Source: Collinsella sp. AF20-14LB
GTDB lineage: Bacteria; Actinomycetota; Coriobacteriia; Coriobacteriales; Coriobacteriaceae
Direction of reading: 5' to 3'
Assembly (NCBI RefSeq): GCF_003459505.1
Contig: NZ_QRWD01000005.1
Location: 48,602-112,601 of the forward strand
Length of the DNA stretch: 64,000 nucleotides
Shown: positions 1 through 8,070 of the stretch, piece after piece
Position numbering within the stretch: position 1 is the first letter of the stretch
How the letters are laid out: the number at the start of each line of letters is the position of its first letter
Position numbers and translations under genes: made by a program
The notes under the pieces: model-generated
The model's database searches: none
Told to the model about the DNA's origin: nothing
Seen by the model: the letters and a program-made list of their open reading frames with translations, nothing else

Positions 1-6
1 ATGTTC

Positions 7-36
7 GCAGCTCAGAGGCATCGCCTCTGGGCTGTT
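7..36 (+). terminator. rho-independent terminator of a gene upstream of the window
   Basis: A stem formed by CAGAGGC and GCCTCTG around a three-base loop, extended by AGC/GCT with one mismatch, is followed by a T-rich tail (TTTTGTTTT). It probably ends a plus-strand gene that lies before position 1. Confidence 0.6.
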
Positions 37-405
37 TTGTTTTGGTCGCCAAATGGGTCGCCAAATACGTCACCAAATTTCGAGTTTTTGATCTTCCGGG
101 ATGCCTCTCAGTAGTCATCCGAGGAAACTCTCATCTTCTCCGTTTGCATACACATATCTTTCAAGGATTCGTGCCGCGGTTGCATGAGGCTCGGCAAGGC
201 ATGACCGCAACATGTTGGTCAAGCATAATCTTTTGGATTCTTTTGGCGTGAGCGGCTTGGTTTTGGTAGGATTTGTCAGCGGCTTGACTAAGGGGGTTTT
301 ATAACTGCCATGCAGGTAGCCGTGTTGGTAACGTTTTACCGACTTGTCAAATACCCCTCATTTTTAATGCGTCTGCAAAATGACTAATTGCTTTGACCTG
401 CTGAA
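37..405. other. non-coding stretch upstream of nrdD
   Basis: No convincing gene is present. Positions 45-80 hold three tandem 12-nt units (GTCGCCAAAT and variants); the TTG-initiated frame over them reads V-x-K-aromatic three times but has no ribosome binding site. The rest is AT-richer intergenic DNA without a start-plus-SD combination that I would defend. Confidence 0.5.
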
Positions 406-454
406 ACACTATATGTTGTGTTTGATCTAAAAAAAGAATACAGGATATAGATGC
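406..454 (+). promoter_or_regulatory. nrdD promoter with NrdR box
   Basis: The palindromic ACACTATATGTTGTGT at 406-421 fits the NrdR box consensus. It abuts a -35 TTGATC (422-427), an 18-bp spacer and a -10 TATAGA (446-451). A much weaker box-like sequence overlaps the -10 region (438-453), about 32 bp from the first, the spacing usual for paired NrdR boxes. NrdR is the ATP/dATP-sensing repressor of ribonucleotide reductase genes. The predicted 5' leader is about 220 nt and holds no recognisable gene or riboswitch. Confidence 0.6.
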
Positions 455-678
455 CTCTTTGTCGTATGATAGATGGCGGACAGAGAACGAAGACCTTAAC
501 TGCCTCTTTTGAACGTATCCTTGAGCCGCTTGATCGGCTCCTGGGAATGTCCGCATGGAGGCTTATGGTTTATCGAGAACACAGATTGCGCGACGGCGCC
601 GCAAGACAGGGGCAAGCCCTGCCGGGCATCGTTTGGCTCTGAAGCGCAATGAGGCTACGATGCGAAAGAGGCAAGAGG

Positions 679-2901
679 ATGAAGATCATCAAGCGCAGCG
701 GCACCGAGGTTGTCTTTGACATCGATAAGATCGTCAATGCCATCCGCGCCGCCAACTTGGAGGTCGAGGAGAGCTCTCGTCTAACCGACCGCCAGGTGGT
801 TTACGCGGCACAAAACGTCGCCGAGGCATGTGAGAACGCGGGCCACACCGTTTCGGTCGAGGAGATCCAGGATTTGGTCGAGGACGAGATCATGCGTCTC
901 GACTGCTACGAGGTTGCCCGCCACTACATCATCTATCGCTATGTCCAGAGCCTGAAGCGCCAGAAGAACACGACCGACGACAAGATTCTGTCGCTCATCG
1001 AGTGCAACAACGAAGAGGTCAAGCAGGAGAACTCCAACAAGAACCCGACCGTCAATTCCGTTCAGCGTGACTACATGGCCGGCGAGATTTCCAAGGACCT
1101 GACTCAGCGTGTGCTGCTGCCCCAGGAGATCGTGGATGCTCACAATGAGGGTCTGATCCACTTCCATGATTCGGACTACTTTGCCCAGCACATGCATAAC
1201 TGCGACCTGGTGAACCTGGAGGATATGCTCCAGAACGGTACTGTTATCTCGGGTACGCTGATTGAGAAGCCGCACAGCTTCTCGACGGCTTGCAACATCG
1301 CGACGCAGATCATCGCCCAGGTTGCTTCCTCCCAGTACGGTGGCCAGTCGATTTCGCTGACCCATCTTGCCCCGTTCGTCGAGGTGAGCCGTCAAAAGAT
1401 TCGCGGCGAGGTCGCCCGCGAGCTCGAGGAGCTCGGCGTTTCCGCATCTCCCGAAAAGGTCCGCGAGGTTGTTGAGGACCGCCTGCGTGACGAGATCCGT
1501 CGCGGCGTCCAGACGATTCAGTATCAGGTCGTGACCCTTATGACCACCAACGGCCAAGCGCCGTTCGTGACGGTCTTCATGTATCTCAACGAGGCTCGCT
1601 CAGCGCAGGAGAAGCACGACCTTGCCATGATCGTGGAGGAGACGCTTCGTCAGCGCTACGAGGGCGTTAAGAACGAAGCCGGCGTGTGGATTACCCCGGC
1701 ATTCCCCAAGCTTATCTATGTACTCGAGGACGATAACGTTCACGAGAATTCCCCGTACTTCTACCTGACCCAGCTGGCTGCCAAGTGCACCGCCAAGCGC
1801 ATGGTGCCCGACTACATCTCCGAGAAGAAGATGCGCGAGCTCAAGCTGTCTAAGGGCGAGACCGCCGGCAACGGCGATTGCTACACCTGCATGGGTTGCC
1901 GCAGCTTCTTGACGCCCGACCGCTCCGGTAACGGATTTAACAACGTAGCCAACGCGCTGAACTATGACCCGACCAAACCTAAGTACTATGGCCGCTTTAA
2001 CCAGGGTGTTGTGACCATCAACCTGCCCGATGTCGCGCTGAGCTCGCATCAGGACATGGACAAGTTCTGGAAGATCTTCGACGAGCGCCTTGAGCTGTGC
2101 CACCGTGCCCTGCTGTGCCGTCATGAGCGCCTGATGGGTACGCTTTCGGATGCCGCACCGATTTTGTGGCAGTACGGCGCCCTCGCTCGTCTGAAGAAGG
2201 GCGAGACGATCGACAAACTGCTCGTGGGCGGATACTCTACCATCAGCCTGGGCTATGCTGGCCTGTATGAGTGCGTCAAGTACATGACGGGCCACAGCCA
2301 CACCGAGAAGGAAGGCACGCCGTTTGCCATGGCCGTCATGCAGCGCATGAACGACAAGTGCGCCGAGTGGAAGGCCGAAAGCGATATCGATTTCTCGCTG
2401 TACGGTACGCCGTTGGAGTCGACGACTTACAAGTTCGCCAAGTGCCTGCAGCGTCGTTTTGGCATTATTCCGGGCGTGACGGACAAGGGCTACATTACCA
2501 ACAGCTATCACGTCCACGTGTCCGAGGAGATTGATGCTTTCGACAAGCTTAAGTTTGAGGGCATGTTCCAGCAGCTTTCGCCGGGCGGTGCTATCTCCTA
2601 CGTTGAGGTTCCCAACATGCAGGACAACCTCAAGGCTGTCATTCGCGTGATGCAGTACATCTACGACAACATCATGTACGCCGAGCTCAACACCAAGAGC
2701 GACTACTGCCAGGTGTGCGGCTACGATGGCGAGATCAAGATTGTCGAGGATGACGGCAAGCTGGTGTGGGAGTGCCCCAGCTGCGGCAACCGCGACCAGG
2801 AGAAGATGAATGTCGCCCGTCGCACGTGCGGCTACATCGGTACCCAGTTCTGGAACCAGGGTCGAACCGAGGAGATCCGCGACCGCGTGCTGCATCTCTA
2901 A
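679..2901 (+). CDS. nrdD: anaerobic (class III) ribonucleoside-triphosphate reductase
   Basis: Reduces ribonucleoside triphosphates to dNTPs under anoxia with a glycyl radical. The 740-residue protein starts with an ATP-cone (about residues 1-95, KIIKRSGTEVVFDI), the dATP/ATP allosteric site. The catalytic barrel follows, then a zinc finger with Cys677, Cys680, Cys699 and Cys702, and the C-terminal glycyl radical loop RRTCGYIG (714-721). The start at 679 was chosen over the in-frame ATG at 649 because GGCAAGAGG lies just upstream and the ATP-cone begins directly. nrdG, its activase, follows in the same direction after a repeat-rich gap. An NrdR-like box lies in the promoter. Length and motifs are typical. 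Confidence 0.97.
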   Translation: MKIIKRSGTEVVFDIDKIVNAIRAANLEVEESSRLTDRQVVYAAQNVAEACENAGHTVSVEEIQDLVEDEIMRLDCYEVARHYIIYRYVQSLKRQKNTTDDKILSLIECNNEEVKQENSNKNPTVNSVQRDYMAGEISKDLTQRVLLPQEIVDAHNEGLIHFHDSDYFAQHMHNCDLVNLEDMLQNGTVISGTLIEKPHSFSTACNIATQIIAQVASSQYGGQSISLTHLAPFVEVSRQKIRGEVARELEELGVSASPEKVREVVEDRLRDEIRRGVQTIQYQVVTLMTTNGQAPFVTVFMYLNEARSAQEKHDLAMIVEETLRQRYEGVKNEAGVWITPAFPKLIYVLEDDNVHENSPYFYLTQLAAKCTAKRMVPDYISEKKMRELKLSKGETAGNGDCYTCMGCRSFLTPDRSGNGFNNVANALNYDPTKPKYYGRFNQGVVTINLPDVALSSHQDMDKFWKIFDERLELCHRALLCRHERLMGTLSDAAPILWQYGALARLKKGETIDKLLVGGYSTISLGYAGLYECVKYMTGHSHTEKEGTPFAMAVMQRMNDKCAEWKAESDIDFSLYGTPLESTTYKFAKCLQRRFGIIPGVTDKGYITNSYHVHVSEEIDAFDKLKFEGMFQQLSPGGAISYVEVPNMQDNLKAVIRVMQYIYDNIMYAELNTKSDYCQVCGYDGEIKIVEDDGKLVWECPSCGNRDQEKMNVARRTCGYIGTQFWNQGRTEEIRDRVLHL

Positions 2902-2912
2902 TAGTCATCCCA

Positions 2913-3050
2913 GGCCGCCCCGTAGCGAGGCCCCGGACCTTTACTCGCTATTTCGGACAGTCCTGGCTCACGATGGAGGCGCCACTGGCGCCTCCTGTTC
3001 GTGCGGAACTCATATCGAGCAAAGGTCCGGGGCCTCGCTACGGGGCGGCC
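2913..3050. repeat. 138-bp palindromic element with 30-bp perfect terminal inverted repeats
   Basis: The arms 2913-2942 and 3021-3050 (starting GGCCGCCCCGTAGCGAGG) are perfectly complementary over 30 bp. Inside is a second hairpin in which GGAGGCGCC pairs with GGCGCCTCC across a three-base loop (about 2973-2994), flanked by CACGA/TCGTG. It lies 11 bp after the nrdD stop. No transposase and no clear target-site duplication are seen. It could be a MITE-like element or a large transcript-ending hairpin; the lack of a T-tract speaks against a simple terminator. Confidence 0.75.
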
Positions 3051-3328
3051 AAGTTGATGTAGCTGAGATGCAGCATGCGGTCTGCTCACTCCTCGAAGTT
3101 CTTAGCGGAAATAATTCGAGCTGCAGCTGCGATTTACTTGCGATGGCGGTTGAGCCGCAACCCAGTTTTTATTGGACCTCGAACCCTATACTCGATGTTC
3201 GCTTCGTTCATTGAGTTGCCTTTTGCATGAGGCCGGGACATATCGTTCCGCCCGCAGTTTCGCAGGCCAAAGGCCGAGAATGTTTGAGGACGGAATGATA
3301 TACTCCAGACCCCCCAGGAAGGTTACTT
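3051..3328. other. nrdD-nrdG spacer with imperfect hairpin
   Basis: There is no gene here. At the 3' end, ATATCGTTCCG (3240-3250) pairs with CGGAATGATAT (3291-3301), one G-T wobble included, around a loop with GGCCAAAGGCC. It sits just before the nrdG ribosome binding site (CAGGAAGG) and could influence its translation or separate nrdG transcription from nrdD. Confidence 0.4.
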
Positions 3329-3910
3329 ATGAACTACGCGAACATTAAGTATTTCGACATTGCTGATGGGGAAGGCGTCCGCACTTCTCTGTTTGTGAGC
3401 GGGTGCCGTCGTGGGTGCAAGAATTGCTTTAACTCTGTTGCGTGGGACTTTGCTGCGGGCGAGCCCTTTGATCGTGCCGTCGAGGACAAGATTATCGAGA
3501 GCCTCGATCATCCCTTTATCGATGGCCTGACGATTCTGGGCGGCGAGCCTATGGAGCCCGAGAATCAGGCGGGGCTCGTTGATTTCATTGAGCGCGTGCG
3601 CGCGGCTTACCCGGTGGAGTCGGGGAAGACTATTTGGTGCTTTACCGGCGATGTGCTCGAGGAGCTTATGCCGGGCGGTCGCCATCATACCGAGGTGACG
3701 GATCGCATCCTTGCCTGCCTTGACATGTTGGTGGACGGCCCGTTTGTTCAGGACCTGTACGATATCTCGTTGCGCTTTAGGGGCTCGAGCAACCAGCGCG
3801 TGATCGATATGAACGCTACGCGCGCCCGTGCTGAGCGCGAGGGCGTTGCGCTTTGTGATGCGGTTGAACTTTGGCGTGATGATCCGGTCTATTCGACCCA
3901 TACTATGTAG
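3329..3910 (+). CDS. nrdG: anaerobic ribonucleoside-triphosphate reductase-activating protein
   Basis: Radical-SAM activase that installs the glycyl radical in NrdD. The 193-residue protein has the radical-SAM cysteine cluster CRRGCKNC (Cys26, Cys30, Cys33) binding a [4Fe-4S] cluster, preceded by DGEGVRTSLFVSGC, and the SAM-contacting GGEP (LGGEPM). The CxxxCxxC spacing, short length and position after nrdD all fit NrdG. The ATG start at 3329 is preceded by AGGAAGG. The gap to nrdD is over 400 bp and contains two hairpins, so the two may be only partly co-transcribed. Confidence 0.95.
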   Translation: MNYANIKYFDIADGEGVRTSLFVSGCRRGCKNCFNSVAWDFAAGEPFDRAVEDKIIESLDHPFIDGLTILGGEPMEPENQAGLVDFIERVRAAYPVESGKTIWCFTGDVLEELMPGGRHHTEVTDRILACLDMLVDGPFVQDLYDISLRFRGSSNQRVIDMNATRARAEREGVALCDAVELWRDDPVYSTHTM

Positions 3911-3976
3911 CTTGTGGTCGATGCCGAAGGGCGTGGTACCATAGTGCGAACGTGAAATCGGAAAAGTGAGGCCCAG

Positions 3977-4534
3977 ATGGTCGATCAGGAAAAAGTCGAG
4001 GCCGCCATTAAGCTGTTGCTTGAGGGCATAGGCGAGGACCCAACTCGTGAGGGCCTGCTGGAGACCCCGGCGCGCGTTGCCCGTATGTATGGTGAGATCG
4101 CCGGCGGTATGGACCAGAGTGCCGAGGAACACCTGTCCAAAACCTTTGCCGTCGCTTCGAACGATTTGGTTATCGAGCGCGACATCACGTTCTACTCGCT
4201 GTGCGAACATCATCTGCTGCCGTTTTATGGTAAGGCCGCCATTGGTTATATCCCTAACGGTCGGGTGGCTGGGCTTTCCAAGCTCGCCCGCACGGTTGAG
4301 GTTTATGCCCGCCGTCTTCAGCTGCAGGAGCAACTGTGCGCACAGGTTGCCGATGCCCTCATGGATTATCTCGCTCCCCAGGGAGCGATTGTGTTGATGG
4401 AGGCCGAGCATATGTGCATGACGATGCGTGGCGTGCAAAAGCCCGGCACCAAGACCGTGACGCTTGCTCGCCGCGGCGTCTTTGAGGCCGATCCCGCGCT
4501 CGAGGAGCGTTTCTTTAGGATGCTGGGCCGCTAA
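3977..4534 (+). CDS. folE: GTP cyclohydrolase I
   Basis: Converts GTP to 7,8-dihydroneopterin triphosphate, the first step of folate synthesis. The 185-residue protein has the zinc-binding CEHH (Cys76, His79 area), the catalytic core [16 protein letters not shown] and the second zinc cysteine in [14 protein letters not shown]. Length and motif order are those of the bacterial FolE-1 type. Three genes run closely together (folE, HD protein, folB), suggesting a pterin operon. folP and folK are not in the window. Confidence 0.96.
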   Translation: MVDQEKVEAAIKLLLEGIGEDPTREGLLETPARVARMYGEIAGGMDQSAEEHLSKTFAVASNDLVIERDITFYSLCEHHLLPFYGKAAIGYIPNGRVAGLSKLARTVEVYARRLQLQEQLCAQVADALMDYLAPQGAIVLMEAEHMCMTMRGVQKPGTKTVTLARRGVFEADPALEERFFRMLGR

Positions 4535-4536
4535 CC

Positions 4537-5118
4537 ATGAGAGTCGTCAACGACTTTACATCGAAGACCGATGAGCGGACGTCGCGTCGCGGCTTTATGG
4601 CTTCGGGCTTGGCCCCCTTTGGTGCCATGCCTCGCATTGATTACATTTGTGCCAACGGGCTGTTCCGGCGGCACCTGGGCAACATCGTACAGTTGGAATC
4701 GGGGCGCATCTTCTGCCGCCACGGTATTGACCATCTGCTCGATGTCGCTCGCATTATGTGGATCAAGAATCTCGAGGAACAGCTCGAATTTGACCGCGAG
4801 GTCATCTACGCCACGGCACTTCTTCACGATATCGGCAAAGATGAACAGTATGAATCGGGTATATCCCATGATGTTGCAAGCGAACGCGTCGCTGATGCGA
4901 TTCTCGGCGGCATGCCCGATGACGTGGCGTTTGAGCCGGCCGATGCCGCAGCCATTAAGACGGCCATTCTGGGCCATCGAAAGCTGCGCGTGAACAGCCA
5001 ACCGCTTGAGCGTCTGCTCTATGCAGCCGACAAAGCGTCGCGTGCCTGCTTTGCATGCCCCGCGCGCAACGCTTGCAACTGGAGCGATGATAAAAAGAAC
5101 CTGTCGATTCGCGTGTAG
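4537..5118 (+). CDS. HD-domain phosphohydrolase
   Basis: A 193-residue protein with an HD superfamily metal site: an early His in RHGIDHLLDVARIM, then ALLHDIGKDEQYE, and a later His in ILGHRKL. It starts two bases after the folE stop and so is translationally coupled to it. A Cys-rich patch near the C-terminus (CFACPARNAC) is unusual for a plain HD hydrolase. The position between folE and folB suggests a role in removing phosphate from dihydroneopterin phosphates, or in nucleotide housekeeping. That role is inferred from context only. Confidence 0.75.
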   Translation: MRVVNDFTSKTDERTSRRGFMASGLAPFGAMPRIDYICANGLFRRHLGNIVQLESGRIFCRHGIDHLLDVARIMWIKNLEEQLEFDREVIYATALLHDIGKDEQYESGISHDVASERVADAILGGMPDDVAFEPADAAAIKTAILGHRKLRVNSQPLERLLYAADKASRACFACPARNACNWSDDKKNLSIRV

Positions 5119-5161
5119 TTAGTTTGTGCGGTCGGGGTTCTAAACGAAGGAGACGATCGCG

Positions 5162-5647
5162 TTGAGTAACAAGAAACTGCCCGAGAATGCAACCAAGACT
5201 GAAGGTGCTGAGCTCGCCCGCCGTGGAAGGGGCGAATTATCCACCGCAACGGCGGTGCCTCACGTGAGCTATGACGATCTGCGCCATGCCGATCGTATTG
5301 TCATTGACGGCCTTGAGGTTTTTGCCAACCATGGCGTGTATCCCGAGGAGAACGCGCTGGGTCAGAAGTTCATCGTTTCTCTGGTGCTCTATGCCGACCT
5401 GCGCACGGCGGGGGAGCACGATAACCTGGACGCTTCGATTGACTACGGCTCGGTGTGCCACGATGTCGATGGCTATCTGCGCGAGCATACGTTTAAGCTC
5501 ATCGAGGCGGCAGCCGAGGGGACAGCCCAGATGCTGCTGCGCCGTTATCCCTCGCTGCTTGGTGTGCGCATAAAGCTCGATAAGCCGTGGGCTCCTGTTG
5601 GCCTGCCCCTGGCAAGCTGCGGCGTCGAGATCGAGCGCGTGCGCTAG
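5162..5647 (+). CDS. folB: dihydroneopterin aldolase
   Basis: Cleaves 7,8-dihydroneopterin to 6-hydroxymethyl-dihydropterin. The FolB core spans about residues 40-161: DRIVIDGLEVFANHGVYPEE, then SIDYGSVCHDV, the catalytic-region TFKLIEAAAEGTAQ and VRIKLDKPWAP. An N-terminal extension of about 35 residues precedes it. The start is the TTG at 5162, behind AAGGAGACGATCGCG; no ATG precedes the fold in frame. It belongs to the folE-HD-folB block. Confidence 0.93.
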   Translation: MSNKKLPENATKTEGAELARRGRGELSTATAVPHVSYDDLRHADRIVIDGLEVFANHGVYPEENALGQKFIVSLVLYADLRTAGEHDNLDASIDYGSVCHDVDGYLREHTFKLIEAAAEGTAQMLLRRYPSLLGVRIKLDKPWAPVGLPLASCGVEIERVR

Positions 5648-5653
5648 TCGACG

Positions 5654-6430
5654 CTAGAGCTTGTTGAGGGGTGGCTGCTTGAGCCGCTGAGACAGTGCTC
5701 TATTGTTGGGACAGTACGTGTCGAGCAGGGCGTGAAAGCGCTGATTGTGGCTCGGCTCGAGCAGATGGACGAGCTCGTGGGCGACAACCATGTCGAGGCA
5801 TTCGACAGGGTAGGCGGCGAGCTCGCGCGCGATGCGAATGGCGCCGGTTTTGGGTGTGCAGGAGCCCCAACGCGTTTTCATGCTGCGCACGGAGACGCGG
5901 GCCACGGTGACGCTCATTGCGATTTCGTACGCGTGCACGATGTCGCGTAGCGCTGCGGTGACCTCGGACGCGTAGAGCTGGTCGATGTGGGCTTGGAGCT
6001 CGTCGGACGTTAGGCCGTCGAGGATTGCGTGCCGCTTGGCCTGCGGGCCTTCGTCCGATTCATCGGTACCCATAAAACTTGCGAAGGTGGCCTGTTTGGG
6101 TCGCGGTGCGGGTGATGCAAAGTTGTGATCGAGTGCATCCTGTACCGTGATGGGCTTGCCCCAAAGTGCAATGATGGACGAGGGGCTGAGCGGCTCTCGT
6201 GCCGTCGCCTGACGTTGCTCGCGCTGGGCAAGTCGGCTGATAATCCAGGCGCTGTTGCGCTTCACAAACGCTTCGATACGCTCGCGGCTGGCGCCGATCG
6301 GTGCGCTGGCGTGGACCTCGCCGCTCGATGTGACGCGTAGGTTGAAGTTTTTGACGCGCTTTTTGGTAACGACGACGGGGATGGTCGTCCCATCCGGTCG
6401 GGATGCGGAAATCGTAAACTGCTGCGTCAA
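5654..6430 (-). CDS. YgjP/DUF45-type (SprT-like) metallopeptidase
   Basis: A 258-residue zincin of the DUF45/YgjP family. The catalytic zinc motif is HELVHLLEPSHNQRFH near the C-terminus (HExxH with a further downstream His), preceded by the family signature TRWGSCTPKTGAIRI. Substrate unknown. The start is the TTG at 6430, chosen because GAAGGA lies six bases upstream; the ATG at 6463 lacks a good SD. The gene is convergent with folB and lies downstream of the M19 dipeptidase on the minus strand, separated by a GC-rich hairpin. Confidence 0.85.
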   Translation of the reverse strand: MTQQFTISASRPDGTTIPVVVTKKRVKNFNLRVTSSGEVHASAPIGASRERIEAFVKRNSAWIISRLAQREQRQATAREPLSPSSIIALWGKPITVQDALDHNFASPAPRPKQATFASFMGTDESDEGPQAKRHAILDGLTSDELQAHIDQLYASEVTAALRDIVHAYEIAMSVTVARVSVRSMKTRWGSCTPKTGAIRIARELAAYPVECLDMVVAHELVHLLEPSHNQRFHALLDTYCPNNRALSQRLKQPPLNKL

Positions 6431-6453
6431 AAGCGGTCCTTCAGATCGGGGAC

Positions 6454-6487
6454 GGGCCGGCATGTCGACCGTTCGGCATGCCGGCCC
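6454..6487 (-). terminator. hairpin between dipeptidase and DUF45 gene
   Basis: GGGCCGGCATG (6454-6464) pairs perfectly with CATGCCGGCCC (6477-6487). No T-run follows on either strand, so it may attenuate transcription or protect the dipeptidase mRNA rather than fully terminate. Confidence 0.5.
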
Positions 6488-6504
6488 GCTCAAGGGATGT
6501 GAAA

Positions 6505-7518
6505 TTAATAACGCTCGAAGAAGGCAAGCGCGTTGTCGCTGCAGAGCTTTTGCATCACGGTCTTGCCAAAATGCTTGGAAAGCATGTTCTGGAATTCGGG
6601 CATCTTGCTGGCATCGGAGAGGAAAGCGGGCACCGTGGCGCCGTCCCAGTCGCCGCCGAGCGCGATGACGTCCTCGCCGCCCAGGTCGAGCCAGTGCTCG
6701 ATATGCGCCGCCAGCTGGTCGAAGGTGACGTCTGCGGCGGTCTTGTCGGTTGCGTCGTTGGAAAGGAACTCGCTGCAGTAGTTGAGGCCGACGATGCCAC
6801 CCATGTCGCGAATGGTGCGGAACTGGTCGTCGGTAAGGTTGCGTTTGGCGCCGCAAACCGCACGGGAGTTGGAGTGGCTGGCGACGAAGGGGCGCGTGGC
6901 GCGGGCGGCGACCTCGTCAAAGCACTCATCGTTGAGGTGGGAGACGTCGAGCACCATGCCGGCGTGCTCCATCTGCGTAAGCGCCTCGATGCCGGCGGCG
7001 GTGAGGCCGGCGTGGGTGTCGTGGCCGCTCGCGAGCGGTCCCTGCGCGTTCCAGCTGAGTGACGACATAAGCACGCCCAGGCTCTTGAGCACCTCGATCA
7101 GCGCGGGGTCCTCGGCAAAGAACGTGGCGTTTTCGATGGTGTGGATGCAAGCGACCTTGCCGTCCTTGAGCGCGGGGCGAATGTCTGCGGCGCTGCGCAC
7201 GTTGACCATACGGTCGTGGTTGAGCATTGCCTGGCCGCTCATATGCGCCATGATCTGCGCCTGGAAGCGCGCGGCGTGGGCGGTGGGAATCTCGTCGGGG
7301 ACAAACGTGGCGAAGCACTGTGCCCACGGCGTGTTGCCGATCTTTGCGAGCGAGATGGCACAGGCGTTACCCTCGATGAGGTCGAAATCTTGCGGATGCG
7401 TTTCGTCGCCGGGGAAATAACCGTCGGTGCCGGCGGTAAAGCGCAGGTCGAGATCGAGCGTGGCCCAGCCGATTCGGTCGGCAGTGTCGCAGTGTAGGTC
7501 AAATACGGGATATGCCAT
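6505..7518 (-). CDS. membrane dipeptidase family (M19) metallopeptidase
   Basis: A 337-residue binuclear-zinc dipeptidase of peptidase family M19 (renal dipeptidase type). The first metal ligands are in VFDLHCDTADR at the N-terminus. Further family blocks are the bridging Glu region IHTIENATFF, VLDVSHLNDECFDEV, the PFVASHSNSRAV block and GGDWDGATVP. No signal peptide is seen, so it is probably cytoplasmic and hydrolyses dipeptides. The start at 7518 is set by GGAGGA four bases upstream; an ATG ten codons earlier has none. Confidence 0.93.
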   Translation of the reverse strand: MAYPVFDLHCDTADRIGWATLDLDLRFTAGTDGYFPGDETHPQDFDLIEGNACAISLAKIGNTPWAQCFATFVPDEIPTAHAARFQAQIMAHMSGQAMLNHDRMVNVRSAADIRPALKDGKVACIHTIENATFFAEDPALIEVLKSLGVLMSSLSWNAQGPLASGHDTHAGLTAAGIEALTQMEHAGMVLDVSHLNDECFDEVAARATRPFVASHSNSRAVCGAKRNLTDDQFRTIRDMGGIVGLNYCSEFLSNDATDKTAADVTFDQLAAHIEHWLDLGGEDVIALGGDWDGATVPAFLSDASKMPEFQNMLSKHFGKTVMQKLCSDNALAFFERY

Positions 7519-7638
7519 GGTTCCTCCGGTTGCAGCGTTTCTTTGCAAACTGTCATTGAATTGTATGACTAGGGTATAGTTAGCGCCATATGTTCACGGC
7601 GGCCCGCGTTGTGCGCCGCCCTTATCACGGAGGTTGTC

Positions 7639-8067
7639 ATGTCCAACCAGGGCAAGAAGGTCAAGACCCATTATCGCGGCACGCTCGATGACGGCACGCA
7701 GTTCGATAGCTCCTACGATCGCGGCGAGCCGCTGGAGTTCACCTGCGGCGCCGGTCAGATGATCAAGGGCTTCGATGCCGCTGTTGTCGACATGCAGGTG
7801 GGCGAGAAGAAGACCGTGCACATCCCGGCCGCCGATGCCTACGGCGAGCACAACCCCGAGATGGTCCTGACCTTCCCGGCCGAACAGGTTCCCAACATCG
7901 AGCAGATCGAGAAGGGCATGAAGCTCTTCCTGTCCACGCCGAGCGGTATGCCCGTCCCCGCCGTGGTCATCGACGTAACGCCCGAGGCCGTGACGCTCGA
8001 CGCCAACCACGAGCTGGCCGGCAAGGACCTCAACTTTGATATCGAGCTCGTCGAGGTCGAGGGTTAG
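7639..8067 (+). CDS. SlyD-like FKBP-type peptidyl-prolyl isomerase
   Basis: A 142-residue FKBP with the SlyD arrangement. N-terminal FKBP strands (VKTHYRGTLDDGTQFDSS) and GAGQMIKGFDAAVVDM are followed by an inserted flap between residues of about 70 and 115. The FKBP fold then closes with LNFDIELVEVEG. The His-rich metal tail of E. coli SlyD is absent. It folds proteins and may deliver metals; the gene starting three bases after its stop is UreE-like, so the pair could act in nickel-enzyme maturation (inference). The start at 7639 follows CGGAGGTTGTC. Confidence 0.93.
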   Translation: MSNQGKKVKTHYRGTLDDGTQFDSSYDRGEPLEFTCGAGQMIKGFDAAVVDMQVGEKKTVHIPAADAYGEHNPEMVLTFPAEQVPNIEQIEKGMKLFLSTPSGMPVPAVVIDVTPEAVTLDANHELAGKDLNFDIELVEVEG

Positions 8068-8070
8068 AGT

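Noticed and set aside
42..251. TTG-initiated 69-codon frame at the window start
   Set aside because: No SD, begins inside a terminator tail and shows no protein-like composition after the tandem repeat.
347..642. Short frames on both strands in the nrdD leader
   Set aside because: No SD; they overlap the NrdR box and promoter.
781..2895. Long minus-strand frames (258 and 431 codons) opposite nrdD
   Set aside because: They are a by-product of codon bias in a high-GC gene; no SD, no family motif, and they lie entirely opposite a well-supported gene.
2913..3050. Calling the 138-bp palindrome an insertion sequence
   Set aside because: There is no transposase frame and no clear target duplication; at most it is MITE-like.
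45..3050. CRISPR array
   Set aside because: The tandem 12-nt units and palindromes do not have the regular repeat-spacer layout, and no cas gene is present in the window.
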